Position numbers and translations under genes: made by a program | Part shown: piece by piece, positions 1 to 11,135 of the stretch | Position numbering within the stretch: position 1 is the stretch's first letter | How the letters are laid out: each line of letters opens with the position of its first letter | Notes under the pieces: generated by a model | Seen by the model: only the letters and a program-made list of their open reading frames with translations | The model's database searches: none | Told to the model about the DNA's origin: nothing | DNA from: Culex pipiens pallens | Lineage: Eukaryota > Arthropoda > Insecta > Diptera > Culicidae | Length of the DNA stretch: 64,000 nt | Assembly (NCBI RefSeq): GCF_016801865.2 | Contig: NC_068939.1 | Location: 73,336,100-73,400,099, forward strand | Direction of reading: 5' to 3'

Positions 1-1700
1 AAAAATGCAATTTAAAACATTTTTGTTGAAACCATGCCTTGTAGTTTTTAAATTATTTTTTTTAAATTCTCAATTCATAAATGAAAATTAAAAAAAATCA
101 AAAAAATCAAAAATTTCAAATAAGGAAGTCCAAAACTTAAAAAAAAAATAAAAAAAAAACAAAAAAAAAACAAAACAAAAAAACAAAAAAAAATCAAGAA
201 ACATACATAAAAATAACACCACTGAAACTTGTTTAGGCATTTGCAAATATTTTTCTACGTTTTATTTAACCGGTTCACCAGATTAAAGATTCAAAAAGTC
301 GAAACCAAATGTAATTTTAAAATTAACTTGGTTGTAAAGTGTGAAGCACTATTGCGTAAAACAAATATATAAAAGATCTAAAAACCAAAAAATAAAAATT
401 TAAACAAGTATTTTTTGAAAAACAAAATAGAATAAAATACATAAATAGTGTTCAGAGGTTTAAAAAATCTAAAATTAGAGTATTTAAAAAAATAAACATT
501 TCAAAATAAAAAAGGATACTTACAAAAAAAAAATTCTAAACTTTTAAAATTCAAAACCTCGAAAAGAAGAAAATTCAAAACCAGAAAAAAACAAAACCCC
601 AAAATAAATCCTAAAATTAAAAATTTATCAGGCATCAAGCCTTCGGAAAATCGAGTCTAAACTGTACTGTACATCGAAAATTTTCAAAAAATCTGGAGAT
701 TTTTGATTAACCCAAAATATGCTGAAAATGATTCAAAGCCGGAGGAATGAATTTTAAATTGATTTCAGTTGATTGTAATTTTTAAGTTTTCTGAAAAAAT
801 ATCTTTTGCTCCCTGATTTTTCGGACCGATTTTGAAGAAGGGGGGGGAGGGGGAGGGATGACAAAAAAATATTTGTGTCAACCTAAAAAAGCAAAAAAAA
901 AACAGAACAAAACAAAACAAAACATAAATTGTATTAAATTTATTTTACTCGTTCAACAATTTAAATATTCAGGAAATCGTAACCTAAAAAAATAAAAATG
1001 TACTTTGCTGTAAAGTGTGATAACACTGGCTCATATCGAGGGGATGCATGAAGTCCCTATAAACACGTGCACTTTGAATTTTTCAAAAAAAAGTATTTAC
1101 ACAGGGCCGAATGGGTTTTCTCTAAAGTTTTTATGGAGAATTAGGGTGGTTCGTCGCTGTTGCATACAAGCAAAAATTGCATGCAATAGGTAAAAATAGG
1201 TAAAAAAAGTTTGAAAGTTCTAAATTTTGGAAATTCAAAGAATCGAAAAAAACGATCCAGCATATAAACGAAACAAAAATTTAGAGGTTCATCAGGCCGT
1301 TGAAAATATTTTCAAAATTTACAGCATCATTTTTTTCAAAATACTTTTTATTATTTCACAGTAACTTTTTTTTTCAACACTACACTATTTACCCCCTAAG
1401 GCTAACCACATTCTTTTGAAATATAAGAATTAGATCTTTAAACTTAACCCTCTACTGCCCATTTTTTGGAAATTTATTATTTTCCCGTGTTCAGGAGGTT
1501 ATTTTGAGCAACTTTTGTTCTTGTTCCATTTTTAGTATTTTAATTTGCATTTATCTTGTTCAGCTTATATTTGATCCTGATAGTATTTGGCTTACTCTAC
1601 CACCTCTTATCATTACCTTTTGCCTATCTAGTTTTTTCATGTTTTTACAGTCACTTTTTCAATGTTTTGCTTGTTTTACACATTTTCTACTATAGAACGA
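1..1700. other. AT-rich intronic sequence with low complexity
   Basis: Very A-rich tracts lie at about 135-195. A degraded repeat at about 230-860 starts near GGCATTTGCAAATATTTTT and ends near CGATTTTGAAGAAGGGGGGG. It matches the segment at 18049-18495, so it is an old family member. No gene is visible. Confidence 0.5.
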
Positions 1701-1710
1701 CACCATTATC

Positions 1711-3107
1711 ATTTAAGAGCGAGTCCACGAGCAAAGCATACCCATCTCGCATCGACCTCACCAATCTGCCTGAAATTTTCAGGGGTTGTTTGTACATATA
1801 AAACTAGCATCTGGCCGAAATATGAGCACTCTAGGTCAACGGGAAGTGGGGCAAATCGGGAAACAAAGTTTGAAGGTTCAAAACCGTAAAAAATCTTAAA
1901 AAGGCTATAACTTAAGCAAAATTCAATTTATTTTCAAAATTCAAAATGCATCTGAAAGGGCCTAAAAAATGCAACAAAATGCAGTATAGAGCATCCCAAT
2001 TGGTTAATTCTAAAGGGAGTTATTGGCATTTTAGTGAAAAAATAGCATAATTTTCAAACTCAAATAAAAAAGTGTTCCATCCAGATATCAACTCGGTTCG
2101 ACCTGCAGCTTGTAGGGGACATCTGGGACTACCATCTGAGACTGAGAACGCTTTGGGTAAGGCAGTTTAACATATTAAATAGACACTTTTATTTTTAGTG
2201 AATTTTTTGGTTGTAAATTTTTGCTCGGGGGACCCCTTAGATCCCATTTTCTGGTGATAATTTTATCATATTCGTGTTCCTGAGACAATTTCACAATAGA
2301 AACATGCATAAAAATGTTTATTTTGATCCATTTTAACCCTTTAAAAAATAAAAGTTAAAAAAAAATAAAAAGCTGCTTTTTTTCTGGTGTCATCTAGTAT
2401 CCTTGGAAACGAGCTTGATTTTCAATAAATGTGAATCGAAGATTTTTTTTAACTTTTATTTTTTAAAGGGTTAAAATGGATCAAAATAAACATTTTTATG
2501 CATGTTTCTATTGTGAAATTGTCTCAGGAACACGAATATGATGAAATTATCACCAGAAAATGGGATCTAAGGGGTCCCCCGAGCAAAAATTTACAACCAA
2601 AAAATTCACTTAAAGTAAAAGTGTCTATTTAATATGTTAAACTGCCTTACCCAAAGCGTTCTCAGTCTCAGATGGTAGTCCCAGATGTCCCCTACAAGCT
2701 GCAGGTCGAACCGAGTTGATATCTGGATGGAACACTTTTTTATTTGAGTTTGAAAATTATGCTATTTTTTCACTAAAATGCCAATAACTCCCTTTAGAAT
2801 TAACCAATTGGGATGCTCTATACTGCATTGTGTTGCATTTTTTAGGCCCTTTCAGATGCATTTTGAATTTTGAAAATAAATTGAATTTTGCTTAAGTTAT
2901 AGCCTTTTTAAGATTTTTTACGTTTTTGAACCTTCAAACTTTGTGTCCCGATTTGCCCCACTTCCCGTTGACCTAGAGTGCTCATATTTTGGCCAGATGC
3001 TAGTTTTATATGTACAAACAACCCCTGAAAATTTCAGGCAGATTGGTGAGGTCCAAACGACGTCCCATACAAAGGGGTATGCCCTGTTCGTGGACTCGCT
3101 CTTAAAT
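1711..3107. repeat. Foldback element with about 650-bp arms
   Basis: The left arm (1711-2365) is the reverse complement of the right arm (2440-3107) across a loop of about 75 bp. The ends read ATTTAAGAGCGAGTCCACGA and its complement. The arms match almost base for base over long stretches, for example around GGTCGAACCGAGTTGATATC, with a few divergent patches near the outer ends. Short open frames inside are by-products of the palindrome. Class is probably a MITE-like DNA element; no clear TSD was found. Confidence 0.85.
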
Positions 3108-3530
3108 AATAAAAAAAAATTCTTAGAGATATAGCCTGGTATACTACAGAAATTACTGCATACTTATTTTCACATTATATAGAGGAAAAAAATCATTTTT
3201 TAAACAATTGGCAAAGTCACTTAAACAAGTCGAACTTCCAAAACAGTTAATTTTCTTAAATTTTAACAGTTCTTCTTTCGAATTCTTTTATCATTTTTAA
3301 ATGCATTCCCCTGCGTTTAGAATAATTTTTAGCATGTTTGTGTTTGTAATAAAAAAGTGATTTTTACGCTTAAATTTTTGTTTTTGTCAAATCTTACTTT
3401 TTTTTTAAATATCATTTGCATCGGCCTTATAGCTTTTCATTTACGTAGTTTATTGCTATTTCAAGCAAAGTGAATGAAGTTGAAGAAACATTTAATTGTG
3501 ATTTTATCGAACGAGACACAAAATGATAAG

Positions 3531-3580
3531 TAGAGCGTCCAATTTCCCGGGAAATCCCGGAAATTCCCGGGAAATTTTAA
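3531..3580 (+). mobile_element. One end of the TAGAGCGTCC hAT family
   Basis: TAGAGCGTCCAATTTCCCGG followed by repeated CCCGGGAA words matches the terminal inverted repeat (TIR) of the complete element at 20769-22455. No partner end or 8-bp duplication is nearby, so this copy is truncated. The sequence on to about 4280 is AT-rich intron with nothing else recognisable. Confidence 0.6.
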
Positions 3581-4289
3581 ATTTGTTTAAATTGTTCTGA
3601 TCTTGGTTCTGATTATTATTGTGCAGCAAAATTGTATAGGACAGTAACTTTTATCGTTAAAAAAAAATATGAACAATTGATAACAACCTGAGTGCATGTA
3701 AAAAAAAAAACATTTTCATGAAGTTGTATGATACTTCATGAAAATATATTTTTTTTTTTTTCAAATAATTTGATAAGCTCAATCGTAAATACAATAAATC
3801 AAAAAAAATATCTGAGGTATTGTTTTGACTAGTAATATTTATTATATCAAAATGTCTAAAACAAAAACATGATTTTTTAGTTTAAGTAATTCTTCTTGCT
3901 CAAACCTATTTGAAATATTTAACGCTGGTAATTGAAAACGTAAAAAATACATTTTAACTTTAGCGGTAGGGAGTTAATATATTTTTAAAATGAAAAAACG
4001 CCAAATATTGTTTAAAAAGCTTACCTATTTTGTAATAAGGCTTTCCAATTTAACAACACATTCAAAGAATGTTTACATGGCAGCTGCGGGTTTGTTTGCA
4101 TCAGATTTGCTATCTCTTTCTAGCAATAGTTTTGTGTCATGCGATTTCTAGCCCAATATGTCAGTCAACTTATTTCGCGGGGCTGTAACAGCTCGAGCTC
4201 GATCATTGTTTGCATCAGGACACTGTGACGAGGAGTACGTCATTTTTGGATTAAATTATATTGTTTCTCACTGGGCTTCTGATTTATTG

Positions 4290-4720
4290 TATATGAATGA
4301 AACATTAAATCATTGCTGAGATATAACTATTTGAAGTTAGAATTTTCAAAAACGGGTGCCACGACATCTCTACACTGCCTTGACCAAATCGGCTCAACAT
4401 TTTGGTGAAGACTCGTTAAGCCGGTCCTGTGTGCATGACGAAGGCCAATTTTCAAAAAAAAAACTTATTAAAAAAAAGATAAAAATATTTTTGCGTTTAT
4501 CATATAAAAAATCGTCATGCACACGGGATATGTCTTGAGAGTCTAAACCCCAAATTTTAGCCAATTTGGTCCATCCCATCTCGAGATATCGCGGCATCCG
4601 TAAATCAACTCGGTGTTTCGAGAAAAACTTGCTTAAAATGTCTGTAACTCAGTTTAATCATGTAATATCTTTATGAAACTTTCAAGAGTGATTGAAAATC
4701 ATCTTTTAGTGGATTCAAAG
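4290..4720. repeat. Family M palindrome, partial copy
   Basis: GGGTGCCACGACATCTC at 4355 pairs with GAGATATCGCGGCATCC near 4580, and CCTGTGTGCATGACGAAGG pairs with TCGTCATGCACACGGG. The same sequence in inverted orientation forms the centre of the complete copy at 16217-16920. The TTAAGGGGTTACATAC ends are missing here, so this copy is eroded. Confidence 0.65.
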
Positions 4721-4859
4721 AATTTTCTGTAATATGACATTTTGTGATTTTCTACATAAGCAAATTTCAGAGGAATTAAAAAAAAAACATAGTAAAATAT
4801 AAAACAAAACACCAACGCAATGGCAAAGTTATTTTTCATCATAAGGCATTAGCGAACAT

Positions 4860-6500
4860 CAATTTCACAAAATCCTCACATCCTGCAAAATTCAAAACCC
4901 TCCCACCACCCACTATGATTCACCCATTTTTCATTTTCCCAGCTGCATTCAGCTGCTAGAGAGGCAGGTACTTTACCGCGTGATTAATAGCCATAAATTA
5001 GTAATTTCTCATTTGCTCCGGGACTTAATTCACTGCTGCTGACCTCCACCATATTGAGGTGCTCAAACTTACCTGAAAAAAACAGAGAAAGAGAAAAATG
5101 GTTCATCGTTAGTCTTTCAGTAATGGAAACAAAAGCTTGTCGGATTGTAGAGAAGAAAAGTCCTCCAGGAGGTGAAAGCTCGGGTCAGTTGCCACGTGTC
5201 GCAAAACTTATCCTTTTATTTCCTTCCCGAGCGTACAAATTGATCCTCTGGGAAAAAAGGATTGAGTATGATGAAGGCAGACGGAATATCAACTCACCAG
5301 TGGAAGCGTTAACATGACTCTTTCAGTGCTTCCCGATGAATAGCGAAGTAACTTTTCCTTCTCACTAAATCGCTTTCACTTACTTATTTACTTCTGTCTT
5401 AATTGCTTTTTTTCCTTTTCGAAGATCTAGCTCGCACTCAATGCCAGCTTCTTTCTGTTGGATAATTTAATTAGCATTCTTCGCCTCGCTGGAACTCAAT
5501 TTTGCCTTAAATAGGGATCAAAGCTTAATAGATTTATCCAACTTTTTACGACGCAACATTTACGATTTCAATTCGAAAGTCCCTTCTTTTTGCAAAGAAA
5601 CGAATAAAATTTGATCGTCAATTCGTGGGTCCTCCCCCTCGGGGACAAACCAACTGTCCAAAATTAGAGTTCTGTGTTTTCCTCGTAACTCATAAATTTG
5701 GATCGATTCAACAGGTCGTCCTTCCCCCGCAACAGAAGGTCCTTGAGCTATTCTCAAAAAAAAAAGGTGCGGCCCCGACGGCGATGGCAATCAGATGTCT
5801 ATCGCTTCACACTGGCGCGAAGAAAACGGGGTGCCCTTTAACAAATTCACTGTCACGAGCATGGGTAAAGTTGATTGCACAGTTAAAAATAAAACTAATA
5901 TTTAAAAGTTTCTAAAACTTGCCTGTTAGCAACAAACCCAAAAAAGGAAAGAAAAAGTTTTTGATGTAAAATTGTATTTCTATCAACCATATGGAGCCAG
6001 GGTAAACACATTAAAAATACACGAACCCAAACCCGAGTTCTTCAAACAGGACCAAAAACACACACAACTCCAAAAGCTGCCGGAAACAGAGAATTCCTAA
6101 CGACTTTGGTTGAAACACAAACAAAAAAGGATGACCACCACAGTAGGGGTGAGACCTGGTGAATCAGAAGGTGTTGGGAAGGGGGTTTTATTTATGAACA
6201 TTCAATTTCACGATATTCTCCATACGACTCGAGAGGACGGGATCAATTTCATTGCTAAAAATAAGCGCTCGTTGACATGTGTAGAGGAAATGGTTTGAGG
6301 CGTGGGCGATCATTTTCAAGAGGGGGTTCGCATTTCAATTAGTGCGAAGTTTTTTCGATTGGAAAATTGAAGGGCGGGTGTAATATGACAGCGTTTGAAG
6401 TTTTTGAAGAGGAGGAACATGGCAAACATAAATGGAAATTTATCTTGGCAGTGTCAACAGAATTCTTCTGAATTCAACTTACTTGAAAGAAAATAACTAA
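4860..6500. other. Single-copy intronic island
   Basis: This stretch is less AT-rich and I do not find it elsewhere in the window. It contains the ratchet site. Open frames of 60-96 codons occur on both strands but overlap each other, show no domain and have no splice context, so I do not call a gene. Conserved noncoding sequence is the likeliest content. Confidence 0.45.
5067..5114 (-). promoter_or_regulatory. Recursive-splicing (ratchet) site inside the long intron
   Basis: Read on the minus strand, there is a branch-point-like GACTAACG (5114-5107). It is followed by a nearly unbroken pyrimidine tract, then TTTTTTTCAG|GTAAGT with the junction between 5073 and 5072. The predicted branch adenosine (5109) is about 36 nt from the AG, a normal distance. 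Acceptor and donor consensus abut with no exon between them, as in Drosophila zero-length ratchet points. Splicing exon 1 here would rebuild a donor as CAG|GTAAGT. Read as an ordinary exon in the incoming phase 0, it would hit TAA after 15 codons, which favours the ratchet reading. The surrounding DNA is single-copy. Confidence 0.6.
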
Positions 6501-6599
6501 AAATTACTAAACAAAAAAAGGAAACAAACATGAGAAACATTACAAAAGTTTAAATAAGTTTAAAAGTTGAAAAAAAAACAAATTAAAAGGGTTCTTCAA

Positions 6600-7080
6600 A
6601 AAAACAAAGTTCATTCAAACCCTAATAGACGAATGCTGAAAAGATCAAATTTTGCAATGAATTCCAAACAACATTTTTAGCAATTCCGCAAAACATCCTA
6701 TTGAATGAAATTTTAAGTCAAACGACTGTAGGTTTAGTTAATATTGCGAGTCAATCAAAACAATATTGAAAAGAAATACTTTTCGATACAAGTGCTGAAA
6801 AGTAAACTTTTTAGCCCTTATATCAAACTCAGTGTTTCGAAAAAATAATTGACAGTTCGCTTTGTGCATTGCAAAATTTTTAAATTTAAATTTAAGTTAA
6901 ACTCACTTTGATCATTAATCAACAAGTTGCGAAAACAAGATTTTTTCAGCACGATTCGTTCCATTCAAAACAAAACAATGTTGAAAAATGTTACTCTTCG
7001 ATACAAGTGTTGAAAAGTTCAAGTTGTCTTTGACCTGTTTTCAAAACAACTCGGATTTTTATGATTTAAGCTAATTTACT
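6600..7080. repeat. Family K repeat (CTGAAAAGTTNNACTTTTCAG words)
   Basis: Repeated words such as GTGCTGAAAAGT and TTTCGATACAAGTG recur at 42440-42700 and, more fully, at 46560-47040. The copy is diverged and its borders are soft. Confidence 0.4.
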
Positions 7081-7880
7081 ATCCAGGTTACTACCACTCA
7101 CTGAACTACACTGAAAAATATTCTCTTTTCAGTTTTGAGCAACGCAATTAGCTTATAAGCCCATACTTCCAATTGAAATGTGGTCAAATCTTATGGAAAA
7201 TTGGACGAGTTTCCGGTAAAAATATTTACGAAACTGAAAAATAAAGTCTGTCATTTATAAAATGCCAAAAACCATAAAAAACAAATTTTTCAACATTTTT
7301 TATTTTTTAAACCGCTGGATAGGATTTAGGGCAGTGGTCAATATGGTGACCTTTATGTAAAATTGTCTGGAGAATCAATTCCCGTATTGGGTTTTTGAAA
7401 ATGTCAAAATTTAGAGCACTTAAAAAAACAGATTCAGTAAATGATTTTTTTTCGGTGCATCCTGAATTTCTCGTGAGTCTTTTTGTAACATCTTAGGCTA
7501 TTCGCACAAAAAATTTTACGAAAAAAAAGCGTGGGCTCAGCTTTAAATTTGACTTTTAAAATTGAATATAAAAAAATCCCATAAAAGTGGCGTGTTTTTT
7601 CTCTCGGTGTATTTTTTTTCGGAAAGCCCATCAAATTTCCCACAAGCTTGTCTTTGACTACTTTTTCATACGATGCAACGGCTTCGAGATACAGCAATAT
7701 TTAAATTCCGAATTACAAAAATATTGAAAACATTTACGCCCTTCTCAAATGTCATTACCGAGTGAAACTGGATCCATATACAAAAAATGGCTTGCATAAG
7801 CGAAGGATTACATGTCTACAAAGTTTCATTGAAATCTGAGATGGTCGAGAAAACAGTACAGTTTTTCTTTAAAGTTTGTT
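7080..7880 (-). repeat. Family D half-element
   Basis: It carries the inner and right-arm sequence of the D palindrome, including AATTGTCTGGAGAATC, GCAACGGCTTCGAGATACAG and CTACAAAGTTTCATTGAAAT. It is aligned in the same direction as 41848-42395. The outer end near 7870 is diverged from GAGCAATTCCAGCTC. Confidence 0.6.
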
Positions 7881-8391
7881 TGACACAATTTCTCTCATTT
7901 GAAGAATTATGTAACAATTTGATCGATTATATTTTATTATCAAGTCTACAAATTTGCAAATAAATTTCGAAATAAATTAATAAATGTTAATATTATATTA
8001 AAAAAAAAAGTTTGTGAAAACGTAAGGCAATTAAAATTATAAATATTTTTCAAAGTTGATAACATTCAACAAAACAAGCAAAAAGTATAACAAAATGCTT
8101 AAATTCTACTGTTATAATATGTTGACAAAAATCTTGTTTGCTAAACAAATGTGTTTGCCCAAAAATTTCATAAAATATTTGGAATCATTATCGAATTTTA
8201 TCATAATTGTTTCAAGAAGATTGTAGAATATTCAATGTTAAAAAACGCAACATTTGTTAAATTTTACAATCTTTTCGAAAAAATATTTTGAAAATTTTGA
8301 TATCAAGACTAACATTTCAAATGGCTTAAACATTCAACATTTCACCCATTTAAAATAAAAAAAATCCACAAGTGTTTTATTTTTCAATATA
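7881..8391. other. AT-rich stretch, nothing recognised
   Basis: Very AT-rich sequence with long A/T runs. No gene, tandem repeat or clear element border is visible. Confidence 0.4.
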
Positions 8392-8534
8392 AGCAATTCT
8401 CTACGAAATCGGCCGTTTTTATTAATGTTAATTTTTGTATTTTTAATCCGGCTGTAACTTTTATGGTGCTTTCGGTAAGCCCAAAGAAGCCATTTTGTAT
8501 CATTAGTTTTGCCTTCCTCACTGAGGTAAGGCTA

Positions 8535-9199
8535 CACAGTTCAACAAAAAATCAAATGTTTCTTGTCTCTGAGACGAGAATATGTGTTCCTAGTAGATTT
8601 TTGCATGCTGAATCCGAATCCGGGTCCAGAATTGCTCCAAGTGGTCCCAATTTTGAGATACACTCGTTTGAAATGTTAGTTTAGGCCAAAATTAGCTACT
8701 TTGTCGACTATTTTACAAAAGAACTATTGAATAAACAACTAAACCAATACATGTATCTTAAAGTTCACGTTTTCCCCTTTCTGAAACACCCCTGGTATTT
8801 AAAATTCGATTGTTTCTACGCATAGTTATAGCCATTTTAAAATTAGAATTTGACTTGCATGCAAGTTGGAAAAACTTGAATGAGAACCAACTGAAAATAA
8901 AATTTTAAAATGGCTATAAATATGCGTAGAAACAATCAAATTTTAAAAACCAGGGGTGTTTCAGAAAGGGGAAAACGTGAACTTTAAGATACATGTATTG
9001 GTTTAGTTGTTTATTCAATAGTTCTTTTGTAAAATAATCAACAAAGTAGCTAATTTTGGCCTAAACTAACATTTTAAACGGGTGTATCTCAAAATTGGGA
9101 CCATTTGGAGCAATTCTGGACCCGGATTCGGATTCAGCAGGCAAAATTCTACCAGGAACACATATACTCGTCTCAGAGACAAAATGTTGTTGGACTGTG
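8535..9199. mobile_element. Palindromic MITE (L) nested in B1, 3-bp TSD CTA
   Basis: The arms start CACAGTTCAACA and end TGTTGGACTGTG. They match over roughly 310 bp each, for example AAAGTTCACGTTTTCCCCTT against its complement. CTA flanks both sides (8532-8534 and 9200-9202), and removing the element restores the normal B sequence AAGGCTATAATCCTGC. The short TSD would fit a PIF/Harbinger-like origin, but this is not certain. Confidence 0.75.
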
Positions 9200-9295
9200 C
9201 TATAATCCTGCTCTAAAAATGAACTTTTTATTAAAAGCTCGAAGACCCACCTTCATATATACATAACGACTCAGAATCAAAAACTGAACAAATGT

Positions 9296-9380
9296 CTGTG
9301 TGTGTGTATGTGTGTGTGTGTATGTGTGTGTGTGTATGTGTGTGTGTATGTGTGTGTGTGTGTATGTATGTATGTGTTCA
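9296..9380 (+). repeat. (TG)n/(TGTA)n microsatellite
   Basis: TGTGTGTG blocks are broken by TATG, about 85 bp in all. Shorter versions sit at the matching place in the other B copies (for example CACATACATACATACACACA near 61480), so the tract belongs to the element. Confidence 0.9.
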
Positions 9381-9536
9381 AAAATCTTGCCAAGTTTTCT
9401 CAGCACTGGCTGAACCGATTTTGATCGAACCAGTTGCATTTGACTTGGTTTAGGGTCCCATACATCGCTATTAAATTGTTTGAAGTTTCGATAAGTAGTT
9501 CAAAAGTTATGTATAAAAATGTGTTTTCACATATAT

Positions 9537-10190
9537 CCGGATCTCACTTAAATGCATGTAAACGATGTCCGGATCCATCATCCGACCCATCGTTGGTTAG
9601 ATAATCGAGAGAACTTTCCAACGAGTCTAAGACATTGAAGATCTGGCAACCCTGTCTCGAGTTATGACCACTTAAGTGATATTTATGTACTTTTTTGAAG
9701 CCGGATCTCACTTAAATGTATGTAAACGATGTCCGGATCCATCATCCGACCCATCGTTGGTTAGGTAATCAAGAGATCTTTCCAACGAGTCCACAACATT
9801 GAAGATCTGGCAACCCTGTCTCGAGTTATGACCACTTAAGTGATATTTATGTACTTTTTTGAAGCCGGATCTCACTTAAATGCATGTAAACGATGTCCGG
9901 ATCCATCATCCGACCCATCGTTGGTTAGATAATCGAGAGAAATTTCCAACCAGTCCACAACATTGAAGATCTGGCAACCCTGTCTCGAGTTATGACCACT
10001 TAAGTGATATTTATGTACTTTTTTGAAGCCGGATCTCACTTAAAGGTATGCAAATGATGTCCGGATCCATCATACGACCCATCGTTGGTTAGGTAATTGA
10101 GAGACCTTTCCAACGAGTTTTCATTATTGAAGATCTGGCAACCCTGTCTCGAGTTATGCCAACTTAAGTTATATCTGTGTACTTATTTTT
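9537..10190 (+). repeat. 164-bp tandem array inside B1, about four units
   Basis: Units start CCGGATCTCACTTAAATG at 9537, 9701, 9865 and 10029, exactly 164 bp apart. Each contains GATGTCCGGATCCATCAT, CGACCCATCGTTGGTTAG and GATCTGGCAACCCTGTC. The last unit is partial and more diverged. Copies B2-B4 have only one or two units. Confidence 0.9.
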
Positions 10191-11135
10191 CTGGACCTAA
10201 AAAAATAGCTGGAATATGTGTCCAAACCACTCATATTACCCATTGTTGGTAAAAAGTGAGGAAGGCATCAACCACATAGGTGGATTAAGTTAGTTTTTCC
10301 ATATAATTTTCCATCCAAATTAGGCAGCTGCTCATATACAAATTATGTATGAAAATTCAAAAATCTGTATCTTTTGAAGGAATTTTTTGATCGATTTGGT
10401 GTCTTCGGCAAAAGTGAAGGTATGGATAAGAACTACACTGAAAAAAAAATGATACACAGTAATTTTTTTTATTTTCAATTACACTTTTTGTCACTAAAAA
10501 TCGATTTGTACAAAAACAGTATTTAATTTTTTTTATTTTCTGAAATGTTTTAGGGGTCATCAAATGCGAACTTTTCAGAAATTTGCAGGTTGTGCAAAAA
10601 GTCTTTGACCGATGTGAATTTTATCAATACTGATTTTTTCAAAAAATCGAAATATTGGTCGCAAAAAATTTTCAGTTTGTTCAGTTTGTTTTTCGATGTA
10701 AATTCGAATTTGCAATCAAAAAGTACTCTAGTGAAATTTTGATAAATTGCACCGTTTTCAAATTATAGCCATTTTTAGGTGACTTTTTTGAAAATAGTCG
10801 CAGTTTTTTTTTAGTTAGTGCACATATTTGCCCACTTTTGAAAAAAATATTTTTCAAAAGCTGAGAAAATTCTCTATATTTTGCTTTTTTAAACTTTGTT
10901 GACACGACCCTGAGATATTGCCATGCAAAAGTTTAAAAACAGGAAAATTAATGTTTTCGAAGTCTCACCCAAACAACCCACCATTTTCCAATGTCGATAT
11001 CTCAGCAACAAATGGTCCGATTTTCAATGTTAAAATATGAAGCATTCGTGAAAGTTTCCGATCTTTTTGAAAACAATATTTTCAAAAAATTTAAATCGAG
11101 ACTAACATTTCAGAAGGGCCACACATTCAATATTA

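Larger units (their letters stand above)
8511..10290 (+). mobile_element. Family B element B1, TSD TAGTTTT
   Basis: It begins GCCTTCCTCACTGAGGTAAG and ends GTGAGGAAGGC followed by the hairpin CAACCACATAGGTGG and ATTAAGT. TAGTTTT occurs on both sides (8504-8510 and 10291-10297). It sits inside A1 and carries the nested palindrome L, a TG microsatellite and a 164-bp tandem array. No coding sequence. Confidence 0.75.
8392..11135 (+). repeat. Family A left arm (A1), interrupted by B1
   Basis: Family A starts GCAATTCTCTACGAAATCGG at 8393 and runs to 8503. It resumes after the B1 insertion at 10298 (CCATATAATTTTCC) and continues to about 11135 (ACACATTCAATATTA). Landmark words include TCGATTTGGTGTCTTCGGC, GTGAAATTTTGATAAATTGC and TATCTCAGCAACAAATGGTC. 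The second arm is absent. Confidence 0.75.

Noticed and set aside
5915..5960. Second possible ratchet on the minus strand (AACAG|GCAAGT after a pyrimidine tract)
   Set aside because: The donor would be GC rather than GT and the tract is broken by GGG, so it is too weak to call.
9537..10190. Regular repeats that could suggest a CRISPR array
   Set aside because: The repeats are 164-bp contiguous units without spacers, in a eukaryotic mobile element.
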